Shown piece by piece: positions 1 to 7,264 of a DNA stretch of 20,848 nucleotides (position 1 is its first letter; each line of letters starts with the position of its first letter). Location: positions 1-20,848 of the IMG/VR virus record IMGVR_UViG_3300009788_000344, one strand, 5' to 3'. This stretch comes from a virus. Under the pieces are notes generated by a model that made no database searches, had not been told where the DNA came from, and saw nothing but the letters and a program-made list of their open reading frames with translations. The translations under genes and the position numbers were made by a program.

Positions 1-1434
1 TACCGGGCGGCGGGCAAGTCCGGCTCCAAGACCCCTTGGCTTGGCGATGATTCTTCCGCCGATGCCGAAATACTTCTCTCCCTTCCGAAGCTGCGTAGCC
101 GGAGCCGTGAACTGAATCGCGACGATCCAATCGGCTCCGGCCTGACGCAGAGCTTCGTTAACAACGTCATAGGAACCGGCTTGCGGGCACAGGCGCGCAC
201 AAAGAAGCCCGCCAAGAACGAAGCGCTTGAGGCCGTCTGGAAATCGCGCAAGGACACTCTCAGCCTAGCCGATCAACTCGGCCATGGTGAAGCGCAGCGC
301 ATGATTATACGGAAGGTCTTTGAGGACGGGGAGATCTTTCGGAAGATTACTGTCAGAGAAGCGGGCGAGCCGATATGGTTTGAAACCGTGGAAGCCGAGC
401 GCGTTGCAACCCCGATGGAGTTTATTGCAGACCCCCATTTCCGACAGGGCGTAGAGCGTGATGACGCAAGCGTTCCTGTGGCATATTGGATTCTCAATCA
501 GCACCCTGGCGACACCATCACCGTCGGCACACACCAAACAAGCGAATTTCAGCGCATTCCGGCAGAATCCGTGCGGCACATTCGCATGATTGAGCGCCCC
601 GGTCAAACGCGCGGCGTTCCGGCGTTCCATGCAATTCTCCAAGACATCCGAGACCTTGACCTGCTCTTGATTGCCGCATTGAAGCGTACACAGATCGCCG
701 CCTGCCTTGCCGTGTTCATCAATTCGCCCGAAGAGACAGACCAGATGATTGACGTGACGGCGGAGAAGTACGGTTATTCTCTTGACCAATCACTCGAGCC
801 GGGCATGATTTGGAAATTGAAACCCGGCGAAGGTATCGAGACGTTGATCCCAAACTTCCCGACGCCGGAACTTGAGGCGTTCATTATCATGGTTTGCCGT
901 CGCATCGGCGCGGCCCTCGGGGTTTCATGGCAAGTAGTGCTCAAGGACTTCTCCAAATCCACATATTCCAGCGCCCGCACGGACCTACTCGAAACGCGGC
1001 AAGTCTACATTGTCCTGCAATCGTTCATCATCGAAAAGTACCTGAATTGGGAATGGCAAGTGGTGATGGAAGATGCCATCCTTCGGGGCGATGAGCGGCT
1101 GGCAGGCATCACTTCCGATGACATTCTCGCCGTGGGCTGGATCGGCAACGGATGGAAATGGATTGACCCCGTCAAGGAAGCCAAGGGCGCTCAGATAGAA
1201 TTGGAAATGGGGACCACTACGCTCCGTGATCAATGTGCGATGCGCGGCACGGATTGGGAAGAAATCCAGGACCAACGGCTCCGCGAAGAGTTGCGCGAAA
1301 TGAAAGAGCGCGAACGCCTCGGGCTTCCGCCGAAGGGCGTCGATCCCAATGAGCCGAATGAGCCCGACGAGCCCGACGATCCCGATGACGATGATGACAA
1401 CGGAAGGAATAATTCCAATGGCCGACAAGAATAG
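1..1434 (+). CDS. phage portal protein, lambda family (5' truncated)
   Basis: This gene encodes the dodecameric portal ring at one capsid vertex, through which DNA is packaged and ejected. The frame is open from base 1 with no start, so the N terminus lies outside the window; 477 residues are visible, against roughly 500-530 for lambda gpB-type portals. Diagnostic signs are RSRSRELNRDDPIGSG followed by NNVIGTG (window residues about 32-60), HIRMIERPGQTRGVP (about 193-207), and KSTYSSARTDLLE in the second half. A TTG at 181 would give an internal start, but the family motif upstream of it shows that the true protein begins earlier. The C terminus is a low-complexity acidic Asn/Glu/Asp-Pro tail ending in a run of five Asp. 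The stop overlaps the protease start at 1418 by 17 bases. The family call is strong and no catalytic activity is expected. Confidence 0.92.
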   Translation, partial: YRAAGKSGSKTPWLGDDSSADAEILLSLPKLRSRSRELNRDDPIGSGLTQSFVNNVIGTGLRAQARTKKPAKNEALEAVWKSRKDTLSLADQLGHGEAQRMIIRKVFEDGEIFRKITVREAGEPIWFETVEAERVATPMEFIADPHFRQGVERDDASVPVAYWILNQHPGDTITVGTHQTSEFQRIPAESVRHIRMIERPGQTRGVPAFHAILQDIRDLDLLLIAALKRTQIAACLAVFINSPEETDQMIDVTAEKYGYSLDQSLEPGMIWKLKPGEGIETLIPNFPTPELEAFIIMVCRRIGAALGVSWQVVLKDFSKSTYSSARTDLLETRQVYIVLQSFIIEKYLNWEWQVVMEDAILRGDERLAGITSDDILAVGWIGNGWKWIDPVKEAKGAQIELEMGTTTLRDQCAMRGTDWEEIQDQRLREELREMKERERLGLPPKGVDPNEPNEPDEPDDPDDDDDNGRNNSNGRQE

Positions 1435-2395
1435 ATTCAAAGACATGAATCGCGCCATGCTCGATACTGTCGAGGTGCGGGACATTGACGAAGACAACCG
1501 CACAGCCACATTCATAGCGGCCACAGAGGCCGGCGTCGATACGTTCTGGGGGCCGGAGCATCTGCGTATCCCCGGCATTCGCCTCGAGCGCTTTCGGAAG
1601 AATCCCGTAGTACTCGACACACATGACCGGAAGAGCGTAGGAAACATCGTTGGGCGCGCCATTGTGAAGGCCGTCAACCGGACCCTTGAGACAACGATTA
1701 CATTCGCCCCAACAGAACGCGCCGAAGTCATCTGGACTCTAGTTAAGGGCGGTTTTGCCCGCGCCCTGAGCATCGGCTTTATCCCTGACCGCTCGAAGAT
1801 CAAGGAATTGGACGATGGCGAAACGGACGGCGAAGGGCCAAACATGATAACCGGCCCGGCTACCATCATTCGCCAGTGGGAACTCTTGGAGATCTCCGTA
1901 GTCCCCGTGCCCGCAGATATGAACGCCTTGCGAAGGGCGATGCTTGACGGCGAGGACTTAGAATCGATGATTCGCAACCTCTCCGAACTATTGACCATCA
2001 ACAGAGAAAAGGAGGCAGAGATTATGCCTAAGAATGAAGAGGGCGTAGAAGATGCGCCGAAGAATGACGATCCAAAGGTTCGCGAAGAGCCCAAGGTAGA
2101 AAGCGCGGAAGAAATCGACGGGCGTACGCGCGCCGCAATCAACACGCAGATCCGGGACATTTGCCCCGAAGGTCTCGAGCGGACAGCCGAAGATTGCATC
2201 CTTGAGAAGTTGAACGTTGAGGATGCCAGGAAGCGGTTGCTCGAGGAACGCGCAAAGCAGTCGCCCCCGGCCGGCACACCCGAGCCGGAAGACGTGAGCA
2301 AGTCGGCGGAGAAGAAAAGGGCTGAAGACGAAAAGAAGGATCGCAAAATCGGCGACATTTCCGATGACGAATTCAAGCGCGGCTTGACAGGTTAA
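1418..2395 (+). CDS. prohead protease (S78/HK97 family) with C-terminal scaffold-like region
   Basis: This is a capsid maturation serine protease of the HK97/herpesvirus-assemblin fold, which cleaves scaffold and capsid N termini inside the prohead. The ATG at 1418 is chosen because GGAAGG lies 7-12 bases upstream and a start at 1349 would lie deep in the portal gene. It gives 325 residues. Residues 1-175 are the protease: LDTHDRKSVGNIVG (His69), ARALSIGF (Ser118) and WELLEISVVPVPA (Glu159) are the candidate active-site segments. Residues 203-325 are charged, proline-spotted and helix-prone (for example LEKLNVEDARKRLLEERAK), as expected of a fused scaffold. An internal ATG with a perfect Shine-Dalgarno lies at residue 203 and is listed separately. 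The gene sits in the standard position between portal and capsid. Assigning exact catalytic residues is inference from motif position. Confidence 0.9.
   Translation: MADKNRFKDMNRAMLDTVEVRDIDEDNRTATFIAATEAGVDTFWGPEHLRIPGIRLERFRKNPVVLDTHDRKSVGNIVGRAIVKAVNRTLETTITFAPTERAEVIWTLVKGGFARALSIGFIPDRSKIKELDDGETDGEGPNMITGPATIIRQWELLEISVVPVPADMNALRRAMLDGEDLESMIRNLSELLTINREKEAEIMPKNEEGVEDAPKNDDPKVREEPKVESAEEIDGRTRAAINTQIRDICPEGLERTAEDCILEKLNVEDARKRLLEERAKQSPPAGTPEPEDVSKSAEKKRAEDEKKDRKIGDISDDEFKRGLTG
2024..2395 (+). CDS. probable nested scaffold protein from an in-frame internal start
   Basis: Inside the protease gene and in the same frame, ATG at 2024 is preceded by GGAGG at 2011-2015 with an 8-base spacer, stronger than the site of the full-length gene. 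Translation from here gives 123 residues sharing the protease C terminus: a Glu/Lys/Asp/Pro-rich start (MPKNEEGVEDAPKNDD), then a helical segment, then a charged tail. This copies the lambda C/Nu3 arrangement, in which a scaffold is made from an internal start in the protease gene so that scaffold exceeds protease. The sequence shows the start signal and composition; the scaffold role is inference from architecture. No separate scaffold gene is seen between protease and capsid genes, which supports the reading. Confidence 0.68.
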   Translation: MPKNEEGVEDAPKNDDPKVREEPKVESAEEIDGRTRAAINTQIRDICPEGLERTAEDCILEKLNVEDARKRLLEERAKQSPPAGTPEPEDVSKSAEKKRAEDEKKDRKIGDISDDEFKRGLTG

Positions 2396-2438
2396 GAGGC
2401 CGCGAAACCTCAGACGGTGAAATAGGAGACTAAGAACC

Positions 2439-2963
2439 ATGGCAGACAATGCAACAAGATGGGTAGGCAATCTCGGTGGAGCCGCTGAGCCCCTTATAAA
2501 GCTCGGCAAGTTCGTTGCGGGGGCCACCACGGCCATCAAGCGCGGCGAACTCATCGAATTGACCGGCTCGACAAACACAACGTGGATCCCGATCGATTCC
2601 GACTTTGACATGGATGCGAACATCGCAATCATGAATGAGGAAATCAAGTCCGGAGATCTTGCGGGCTACTACGAGATCATCGTGCCGCGTCCGGACGATA
2701 TCTTCGAATATGAGCTGGCCGCTGCAAGTAATCCCTCGGTGGGTGCCGCCTTGTATTTCTCGGCCTCCGACAAGGTGACGGTAAGTGCCGGGACGAACAT
2801 TTTGGCGCGCGTCGTGGGCCAGGAGCACTACCCACAGAAACAGGGCCACGCAAGCGACGATGCGAGCGGCGATCGAGGCACAACGATCCGCTCAGACACA
2901 CATGTCCGCTGCGTCATCGCGCAAGACAATTCGTACTACGCCGCGATGGTAGCAAACGCTTAG
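2439..2963 (+). CDS. candidate head decoration protein
   Basis: This 174-residue protein starts at ATG 2439 with AGGAG at 2424-2428. It lies directly upstream of the major capsid gene, where lambda gpD-type or DUF2190-type decoration proteins usually sit. The sequence is rich in predicted beta strands and small residues, with no membrane segment, signal peptide or catalytic motif. A short segment, AGTNILARVVGQ (near residues 118-129), resembles GGTHILARVVLK at the very C terminus of the large fibre-like protein encoded at 13734-17030. The DUF2190 resemblance is weak and based on pattern (alternating Gly-containing strands), so the function comes mainly from gene order. It could instead be another minor capsid component. 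Confidence 0.55.
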   Translation: MADNATRWVGNLGGAAEPLIKLGKFVAGATTAIKRGELIELTGSTNTTWIPIDSDFDMDANIAIMNEEIKSGDLAGYYEIIVPRPDDIFEYELAAASNPSVGAALYFSASDKVTVSAGTNILARVVGQEHYPQKQGHASDDASGDRGTTIRSDTHVRCVIAQDNSYYAAMVANA

Positions 2964-2972
2964 AGACAGTTG

Positions 2973-2992
2973 CTGGGGCCGAAAGGCCCCGG
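2973..2992 (+). promoter_or_regulatory. intercistronic hairpin before the capsid gene
   Basis: The spacer between the decoration and capsid genes holds CTGGGGCC-GAAA-GGCCCCGG. It forms a stem of six G:C-type pairs extended by a G-U and a C-G pair, closed by a stable GNRA (GAAA) loop. It is followed by CGCTTTCCAC, with only a short T run, so termination would be weak. It more likely affects mRNA stability, processing or partial read-through. The capsid Shine-Dalgarno lies about 27 bases downstream and outside the stem. Confidence 0.6.
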
Positions 2993-3032
2993 CGCTTTCC
3001 ACAATTGAAACAGAGAATAGGAGACATAGAAG

Positions 3033-4250
3033 ATGTCTAAGAAGAAAAAGACACCCCTTATCGAATCTGGACTCAGATTCACTCGGGCCGACACAGCCGA
3101 CGAGTTTGCGCGGATGGCGGCCGACGATCCGTCCGCGTTCATTCAGAGGGCAAAGGATTTCATTGACGCCGGCGATCTCCGCTGGGGCGACTTCCACGAT
3201 CTGAAGCGGATGTTCCACAGCCTCATAGATGTTGGCGTCGAAGTCTATGCCGACGTGCTTGGCCAAGAGCGCGCCGTCATGGCGTCCGCATTCCCTGTCC
3301 TGTCCGGAGCGCTTACGGTGGCCGGCGTCAACGACGCTTTCGACGCCGTTCCAACAATCGGCCAGGAACTCGTAACCGAAGATGATAACAACAAAAAGAC
3401 GGCGACGTATGTTGCTATCACGTCCGAAGACACGACTATCGACACCGTCAAGGAAGGTGATGACTTCCCAGAGATTGGCGCAGGTGAAGAGTCTTTCGAG
3501 ATTCGCCACAAGCGCAATGGCCGCCGCCTAAGCATCACTGGCGAGACCATCGAAGAAAACGATCTCTCCAACATCGTCCGGCTTATCAACGCCCTCGGCG
3601 AGATCGCGGGCGAGTTCATCGAAGAGCAGACTCTTTCGCGCGTGACGGATCACGACGGATCCGCGTCATCCCCTGTGGAGACATTCGTTTATCGTCCGAA
3701 CGGAACGGGAACGGCGCTGTTTTCCGCGTCGGCGAATACGCCGGGCAAGCGCGCCCCGAGCGGAACGCGCGTCAACTCCAATCCTCTCGTCAATGAGACG
3801 GACCTGGACAATGCGCGCGCCGTGTTGGCCGCCATGCTCAACTACCGTCTAAAGGGGGTGAGCATCCCAATCAATCAGGCGACGTTGCTTGTGCCCGATG
3901 CGCTTGTCGGAACGGCGGACAAGATCCTCGGAAGCGAAATGTCCCCCGGTGTCGAGAACGAACTGAATCCGTGGGGCCCTCGAGGCCGCTGGCGTCCGAG
4001 CCTTCTGTCCTCGACGAAGTTGGACGATCTGTCCACATCCGCGTGGTATCTCGGAATTCCCAGAAAGCAGTTCATCCGAAAGTGGAAACTGCGGATCGAG
4101 AACGTCACGCTCGGAATGACCACGGAAAGTTTCCTCAAGAGCCGCATTGCCTTCCAGGCGCGCGTAGCTTGGGACGTCGAGATCGGTGCTACCGATTTCG
4201 TCTACTGGGTGCAGAACTTGGCCGCCACAACGGCTCCGGCTGACGAGTAA
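3033..4250 (+). CDS. major capsid protein (HK97-fold type)
   Basis: This 405-residue protein is the probable shell subunit. The ATG at 3033 follows AATAGGAGA at 3016-3024. The layout fits phage major capsid proteins: a charged helical N-terminal segment (residues about 1-75), then MASAFPVLSGALTVAGVNDAF. A strand-turn region with EGDDFPEIGAGEESFEIRHK comes next (the extended-loop area), then KRNGRRLSITGETIEENDLS and a long helix (NIVRLINALGEIAGEFIEEQ) resembling the spine helix. The C-terminal half has FLKSRIAFQARVAWDVEIGA, a typical closing beta strand. It lies downstream of portal and protease, in the right place and size range. Hairpins flank it on both sides, consistent with the need for very high expression. 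The exact capsid family was not determined. Confidence 0.85.
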   Translation: MSKKKKTPLIESGLRFTRADTADEFARMAADDPSAFIQRAKDFIDAGDLRWGDFHDLKRMFHSLIDVGVEVYADVLGQERAVMASAFPVLSGALTVAGVNDAFDAVPTIGQELVTEDDNNKKTATYVAITSEDTTIDTVKEGDDFPEIGAGEESFEIRHKRNGRRLSITGETIEENDLSNIVRLINALGEIAGEFIEEQTLSRVTDHDGSASSPVETFVYRPNGTGTALFSASANTPGKRAPSGTRVNSNPLVNETDLDNARAVLAAMLNYRLKGVSIPINQATLLVPDALVGTADKILGSEMSPGVENELNPWGPRGRWRPSLLSSTKLDDLSTSAWYLGIPRKQFIRKWKLRIENVTLGMTTESFLKSRIAFQARVAWDVEIGATDFVYWVQNLAATTAPADE

Positions 4251-4264
4251 ACCGCAACGTGTGA

Positions 4265-4286
4265 GCGGGCGGCACGGGCCGTCCGC
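4265..4286 (+). promoter_or_regulatory. intercistronic hairpin after the capsid gene
   Basis: GCGGGCGGC-ACGG-GCCGTCCGC forms a 9-bp stem (one G-U pair) with a 4-base loop, starting 15 bases after the capsid stop. No T tract follows (CGCACTCGAATAGG), so it is unlikely to be a strong intrinsic terminator. The AATAGGAGA ribosome site of the next gene lies 9 bases beyond the stem. Confidence 0.6.
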
Positions 4287-4309
4287 CGCACTCGAATAGG
4301 AGAAGAGTC

Positions 4310-4918
4310 ATGCCAAGAGTTTCTGGCCCAGACGACACAGAAAACAGACTCACATTTGAGGTGATCGGGAACAAGGTTGACGCCGCCGTTACGAGCGTCG
4401 GCACAACGGCCTCGATCATTGCCTACATCAAGGGCATCCTTAATCAGATGGCCACGAATGTAGCGCTCGTACTAGCAGGCGACACGCTAGGCGAGGCAAA
4501 CGGCGAGACAGATGTTGATATCAGCGAAGCCGACTACACCGACTTTGTGACGATTTTGACAATCGTTCCGGCGGCGGGCGGACTTCGAGATCTTCACATC
4601 TATCTCGACTACAACAAAGACACAACCGGACTCGACACAATTGCGACCGCCGCAGACGTTATCGATTCGGCAGTCGTGACTAAGATCGACGGAACGAATC
4701 TGCGACACGTCATGAATGGCGCACAAGTCACTGCGAACGGAGACGGATCTCTCGACTCAAGCGAAAGTGGACAGCACTTCTATGTAGGAAGTGTGAGTGT
4801 TGCGCAGGAGTTACAGGTACAAATTCGGGTTGACACCGAACGCGATGACGCAGAGATCCCGTACCGCGTCACGTATCACGGCGCAGCCCCGACGATCACC
4901 GAAGTTGCCGCGGCATAA
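4310..4918 (+). CDS. unrecognised capsid-locus protein
   Basis: This gene encodes 202 residues from ATG 4310, with AATAGGAGA at 4295-4303. The family is not recognised with confidence. The N-terminal third contains TTASIIAYIKGILNQM (residues about 32-47), a short helix that recurs in structural proteins of many environmental phages, as far as I recall. After a negatively charged linker (GEANGETDVDISEADY), the C-terminal half looks like a beta-sandwich with FYVGSVSVAQELQVQIRV and IPYRVTYHG. No signal peptide, membrane segment or enzyme motif is visible. It directly follows the capsid gene and shares its leader type, so a head fibre or decoration role is plausible but unproven. Confidence 0.5.
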   Translation: MPRVSGPDDTENRLTFEVIGNKVDAAVTSVGTTASIIAYIKGILNQMATNVALVLAGDTLGEANGETDVDISEADYTDFVTILTIVPAAGGLRDLHIYLDYNKDTTGLDTIATAADVIDSAVVTKIDGTNLRHVMNGAQVTANGDGSLDSSESGQHFYVGSVSVAQELQVQIRVDTERDDAEIPYRVTYHGAAPTITEVAAA

Positions 4919-4943
4919 CTCCCGCTGAAAAGTGGTTTGATGT

Positions 4944-4973
4944 TGCGTCCCGGCCCTGCGAGGCCGGGACGCA
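4944..4973 (+). promoter_or_regulatory. perfect 12-bp intercistronic hairpin
   Basis: TGCGTCCCGGCC and GGCCGGGACGCA pair perfectly over 12 bp around the loop CTGCGA. This is the strongest inverted repeat noticed in the window. The bases after it are GAAAAGGAGTTGG, so there is no terminator T run; instead the AAGGAG of the next gene begins 4 bases downstream. It could act as an mRNA stability or processing element, or influence ribosome access to the start at 4989. Confidence 0.7.
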
Positions 4974-4988
4974 GAAAAGGAGTTGGTT

Positions 4989-5291
4989 TTGCCAAACGAA
5001 TATACAACACCTACAAAAACGACCACTCCGGTGGCCGACACGACGGCGGGCCTGTGGACCTTTGGGACGGCGGCCAGCCATCTTCTCCTGACAAACACGT
5101 CGGGACAACGCATCTACGTGCGATTCAACACATCCACGGCGGCAAGCGTGGCCGCACACGATTTGTCGTTGGCCGATGGCGCCTCGATCAACATAGCTAA
5201 GGACGATTACGGGCTCGACGTTATCAAGCTTGTGGGCGTGTGGTTTCCGGCGGCCGCGACAGTAGGAAACTTTACGATTCGAGGAACGTAG
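4989..5291 (+). CDS. small beta-rich capsid-locus protein
   Basis: This 100-residue protein uses TTG at 4989: AAGGAG at 4977-4982 is 6 bases upstream, whereas the in-frame TTG at 4983 touches the Shine-Dalgarno and cannot be used well. After a Thr/Pro-rich N terminus (about 20 residues) come alternating strands, HLLLTNTSGQRIYVRFNT, DGASINI and IKLVGVWFPAAATVGNFTIRG, giving the look of a small beta-sandwich. No family is recognised. Position between the capsid gene and the neck genes suggests a minor head or decoration protein. The stop is separated by a single base from the next start. Confidence 0.55.
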   Translation: MPNEYTTPTKTTTPVADTTAGLWTFGTAASHLLLTNTSGQRIYVRFNTSTAASVAAHDLSLADGASINIAKDDYGLDVIKLVGVWFPAAATVGNFTIRGT

Positions 5292-5292
5292 A

Positions 5293-5700
5293 ATGCCGAG
5301 TTCCTTCGATACGCAGTTTGCGACAAGCGCCGCAGACGAATTGAAAGCATCCTTTGGCGAGGATGTGACCTACAAGCAATTCGACTCTGCGGATTCCGAG
5401 ACGTTTAACGAAACCGTTAACGTCGTATTCTGCGAACAGAAGATCGAAGAGCGGATCCAGGTCGACGGCGAGAACGCGCTAGGCATGGCGGAGGTGACGC
5501 TCAAAGTGGCGGATACACTCGCAACGCCGGGGCGTGATGACGAAATTACGCGCGGCGGGCTTAGCTGGAGCGCAACAGATACGATTGAAGTCTCGGGTGG
5601 CATGATCACACTCCAATTCCTGCGTGTCGAGCCGGGCTACAGATCGCCGGGCGGAAGCGTGGAACTTGAACGGGTAGACGGAAACAGGCGGCGCGAATGA
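5293..5700 (+). CDS. probable head-tail connector/adaptor protein
   Basis: This gene encodes 135 residues from ATG 5293, one base after the previous stop. It is acidic and soluble with mixed alpha/beta character: an N-terminal helix (DTQFATSAADELKASFG), then strands such as VNVVFCEQKIEERIQV, AEVTLKVADTL and GMITLQFLRVEPGY. Size and place, right after the head genes, match the lambda gpFII/SPP1 gp16 class of neck proteins that plug the portal exit and receive the tail. No diagnostic motif was found, so this rests mainly on synteny. Its last 4 bases overlap the next gene (ATGA). Confidence 0.5.
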   Translation: MPSSFDTQFATSAADELKASFGEDVTYKQFDSADSETFNETVNVVFCEQKIEERIQVDGENALGMAEVTLKVADTLATPGRDDEITRGGLSWSATDTIEVSGGMITLQFLRVEPGYRSPGGSVELERVDGNRRRE

Positions 5701-6785
5701 CAACGAACGGACACAATTGGCCAGGCCCCCCGAAGGAGAATCGCGCCCTCGGATCCGGCCCCATCTCTTTCGCCATGTCCGAGCCGCACTACGCCGCGCA
5801 CTGGATCCCCGTGTGGAGCCGTCTCAAGAATCGCGGCAAGTTCTACGCGCACAACATCCACCATGGCTATCTCGTCTCGCAAGGCGTCCCTGAGCGCGAC
5901 CTTGAGAACTTTCCCAACCTACGCATGCGCGGCGGCACTCGACAAGCACAGCGCGGCCGCACGTCGCGCACGCGCACGAACAACGATATCATCCTTGTGG
6001 CGGCGTCCGGGGACTACCAGTCCGCAAACCGCCACTTTGGCCATAAGATCTTCGTGGAACATGGCTGCGGTATTTCATACGGCAACCGTCATCCTTCCTA
6101 CGCAGGCGGCACGGGTAGGCGTAGCGTTGGCCTCTTCTTGTGTCCGAACGAATATGTTGCGAAACTCAATCGCCAATACTACCCGGCGGCCACTTCTGCT
6201 ATCGTGGGCGATCCTTATCTCGACAAGCACATGGCCGCCCCGAAGAAAGATCCGGGCGACAAACCACTTGTAGTCATCAGCTTCCATTGGCCGGCCAAGT
6301 TTGCGGCGGAGGCCGGGTGGGCGTTCCCCGAGTATGAGCAAGTCCTTCCCGAGCTGGCGAAGCGGTTCAAGATCGCCGGCCACTGCCATCCCCGCGTAGC
6401 GTCCGTCATGGCGCAAAACTTCCGCAAGGCAGGCATTCCCTTCATTGCCGACTTTGACCGCGTCATGCTCGAGGCGGACATCTACGCCGTCGATAACTCG
6501 AGCACGCTCTACGAATTCGCCGCAACGGATCGGCCCGTCGTGGCCATGAACTCCGCGAAGTACCGACGGGACGTCAATCATGGCCTGCGATTCTGGGAGC
6601 ATTCGGAAGTCGGCTTCAATTGCGACTTTCCGGCCGACCTGGCCGACACAATCGACCTTGCGCTACTCGATCCTCCAAGCCAAAAGGAACGGCGCCATGC
6701 GGCTACGGCGGCCGTCTTTCCCGTCCTTGGCAACGCTACGGACGCGGCCGTGGATGCTATCGAGTCATGGAGGGCTACGCTGTGA
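5697..6785 (+). CDS. CDP-glycerol glycerophosphotransferase-like (TagB/TagF family) enzyme
   Basis: This 362-residue protein resembles the GT-B-fold polymerases that transfer glycerol-phosphate from CDP-glycerol in teichoic acid synthesis and related surface glycopolymer enzymes. Visible family signs are KIFVEHGCGISYG (residues about 117-129, with the conserved His-Gly), a Rossmann-like second domain starting at LVVISFHWPAKF (about 191), AGHCHPRV (about 227-234), and the hallmark EADIYAVDNSSTLYEFAATDRPVVAM (about 259-284; only the spread of the motif matters). The DNSS plus downstream FAATDRP pattern is the nucleotide/phosphate-binding end of this family. There is no signal peptide or membrane segment. 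It overlaps the connector gene by ATGA and the next neck gene by GTGA, so it is co-translated with virion genes. Donor and acceptor cannot be read from sequence; a related glycosyltransferase is the main alternative. Confidence 0.7.
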   Translation: MTTNGHNWPGPPKENRALGSGPISFAMSEPHYAAHWIPVWSRLKNRGKFYAHNIHHGYLVSQGVPERDLENFPNLRMRGGTRQAQRGRTSRTRTNNDIILVAASGDYQSANRHFGHKIFVEHGCGISYGNRHPSYAGGTGRRSVGLFLCPNEYVAKLNRQYYPAATSAIVGDPYLDKHMAAPKKDPGDKPLVVISFHWPAKFAAEAGWAFPEYEQVLPELAKRFKIAGHCHPRVASVMAQNFRKAGIPFIADFDRVMLEADIYAVDNSSTLYEFAATDRPVVAMNSAKYRRDVNHGLRFWEHSEVGFNCDFPADLADTIDLALLDPPSQKERRHAATAAVFPVLGNATDAAVDAIESWRATL

Positions 6786-7264
6786 GCGATTTCCTTTCGA
6801 GCCCTGTCGGACAACTTAAGACGGACATCTCGGAACTCGCCACGTGGCAGACCATCACCGGCGCGGCGAATGCGACTGCGGCCTTAGCCTTCATATTCAT
6901 TGACGCAGAAGTAAGCCCCGCGTTTCCATACCTCATCATCGACGACGATTCACACAACGAAGGATCCCTTGCCCTGGACATCTTGACCCCCGGCGGTAAC
7001 TTTACTACGGAAGGCATGCTGAATATCATCATCGGGATTGAAATTCCCGTGGGCTCAAATCGCGCAAGCATGGCAACGCGGCTCCAATATGGGAGGGAAC
7101 AGGTTGGTCCGCTCATTGAAGAGATGGGTAACTCGGTAGGGCGCAGCGGCGCGCAAAATCTGAGGCGAATTGAACGCCTTTGGGGGCCCGCGATCCCCAC
7201 GAAGGCGGAGCGAAGAAAGATCGGAGACTTCGTGGAATTCGCCTGGCGCACGAGGTGGACATAA
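6782..7264 (+). CDS. candidate tail terminator or neck protein
   Basis: The GTG at 6782 is chosen as start because GGAGG at 6769-6773 lies 8 bases upstream and the codon overlaps the preceding TGA (GTGA). The upstream ATG at 6767 would overlap that Shine-Dalgarno. The 160-residue product has strands FPYLIIDDDS and GMLNIIIGIEIPVG, then a helix region with RASMATRLQYGREQVGPLI and a basic C terminus. This size and alpha/beta outline, between connector and tube genes, fits tail terminators such as lambda gpU or HK97 gp10-region proteins. No sequence motif proves it. Confidence 0.45.
   Translation: MSDFLSSPVGQLKTDISELATWQTITGAANATAALAFIFIDAEVSPAFPYLIIDDDSHNEGSLALDILTPGGNFTTEGMLNIIIGIEIPVGSNRASMATRLQYGREQVGPLIEEMGNSVGRSGAQNLRRIERLWGPAIPTKAERRKIGDFVEFAWRTRWT

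Noticed and set aside
985-2376. A 463-codon open frame on the minus strand opposite the portal end and protease
   Set aside because: It is Ser/Arg-rich low-information sequence, as expected when reading antisense to Glu/Asp/Lys-rich genes. It has no convincing ribosome site and overlaps well-supported genes throughout.
2396-2438. GAGG...CCTC as a fourth intercistronic hairpin
   Set aside because: It has only a 4-bp stem with an 8-base loop, too weak to list with the other three.
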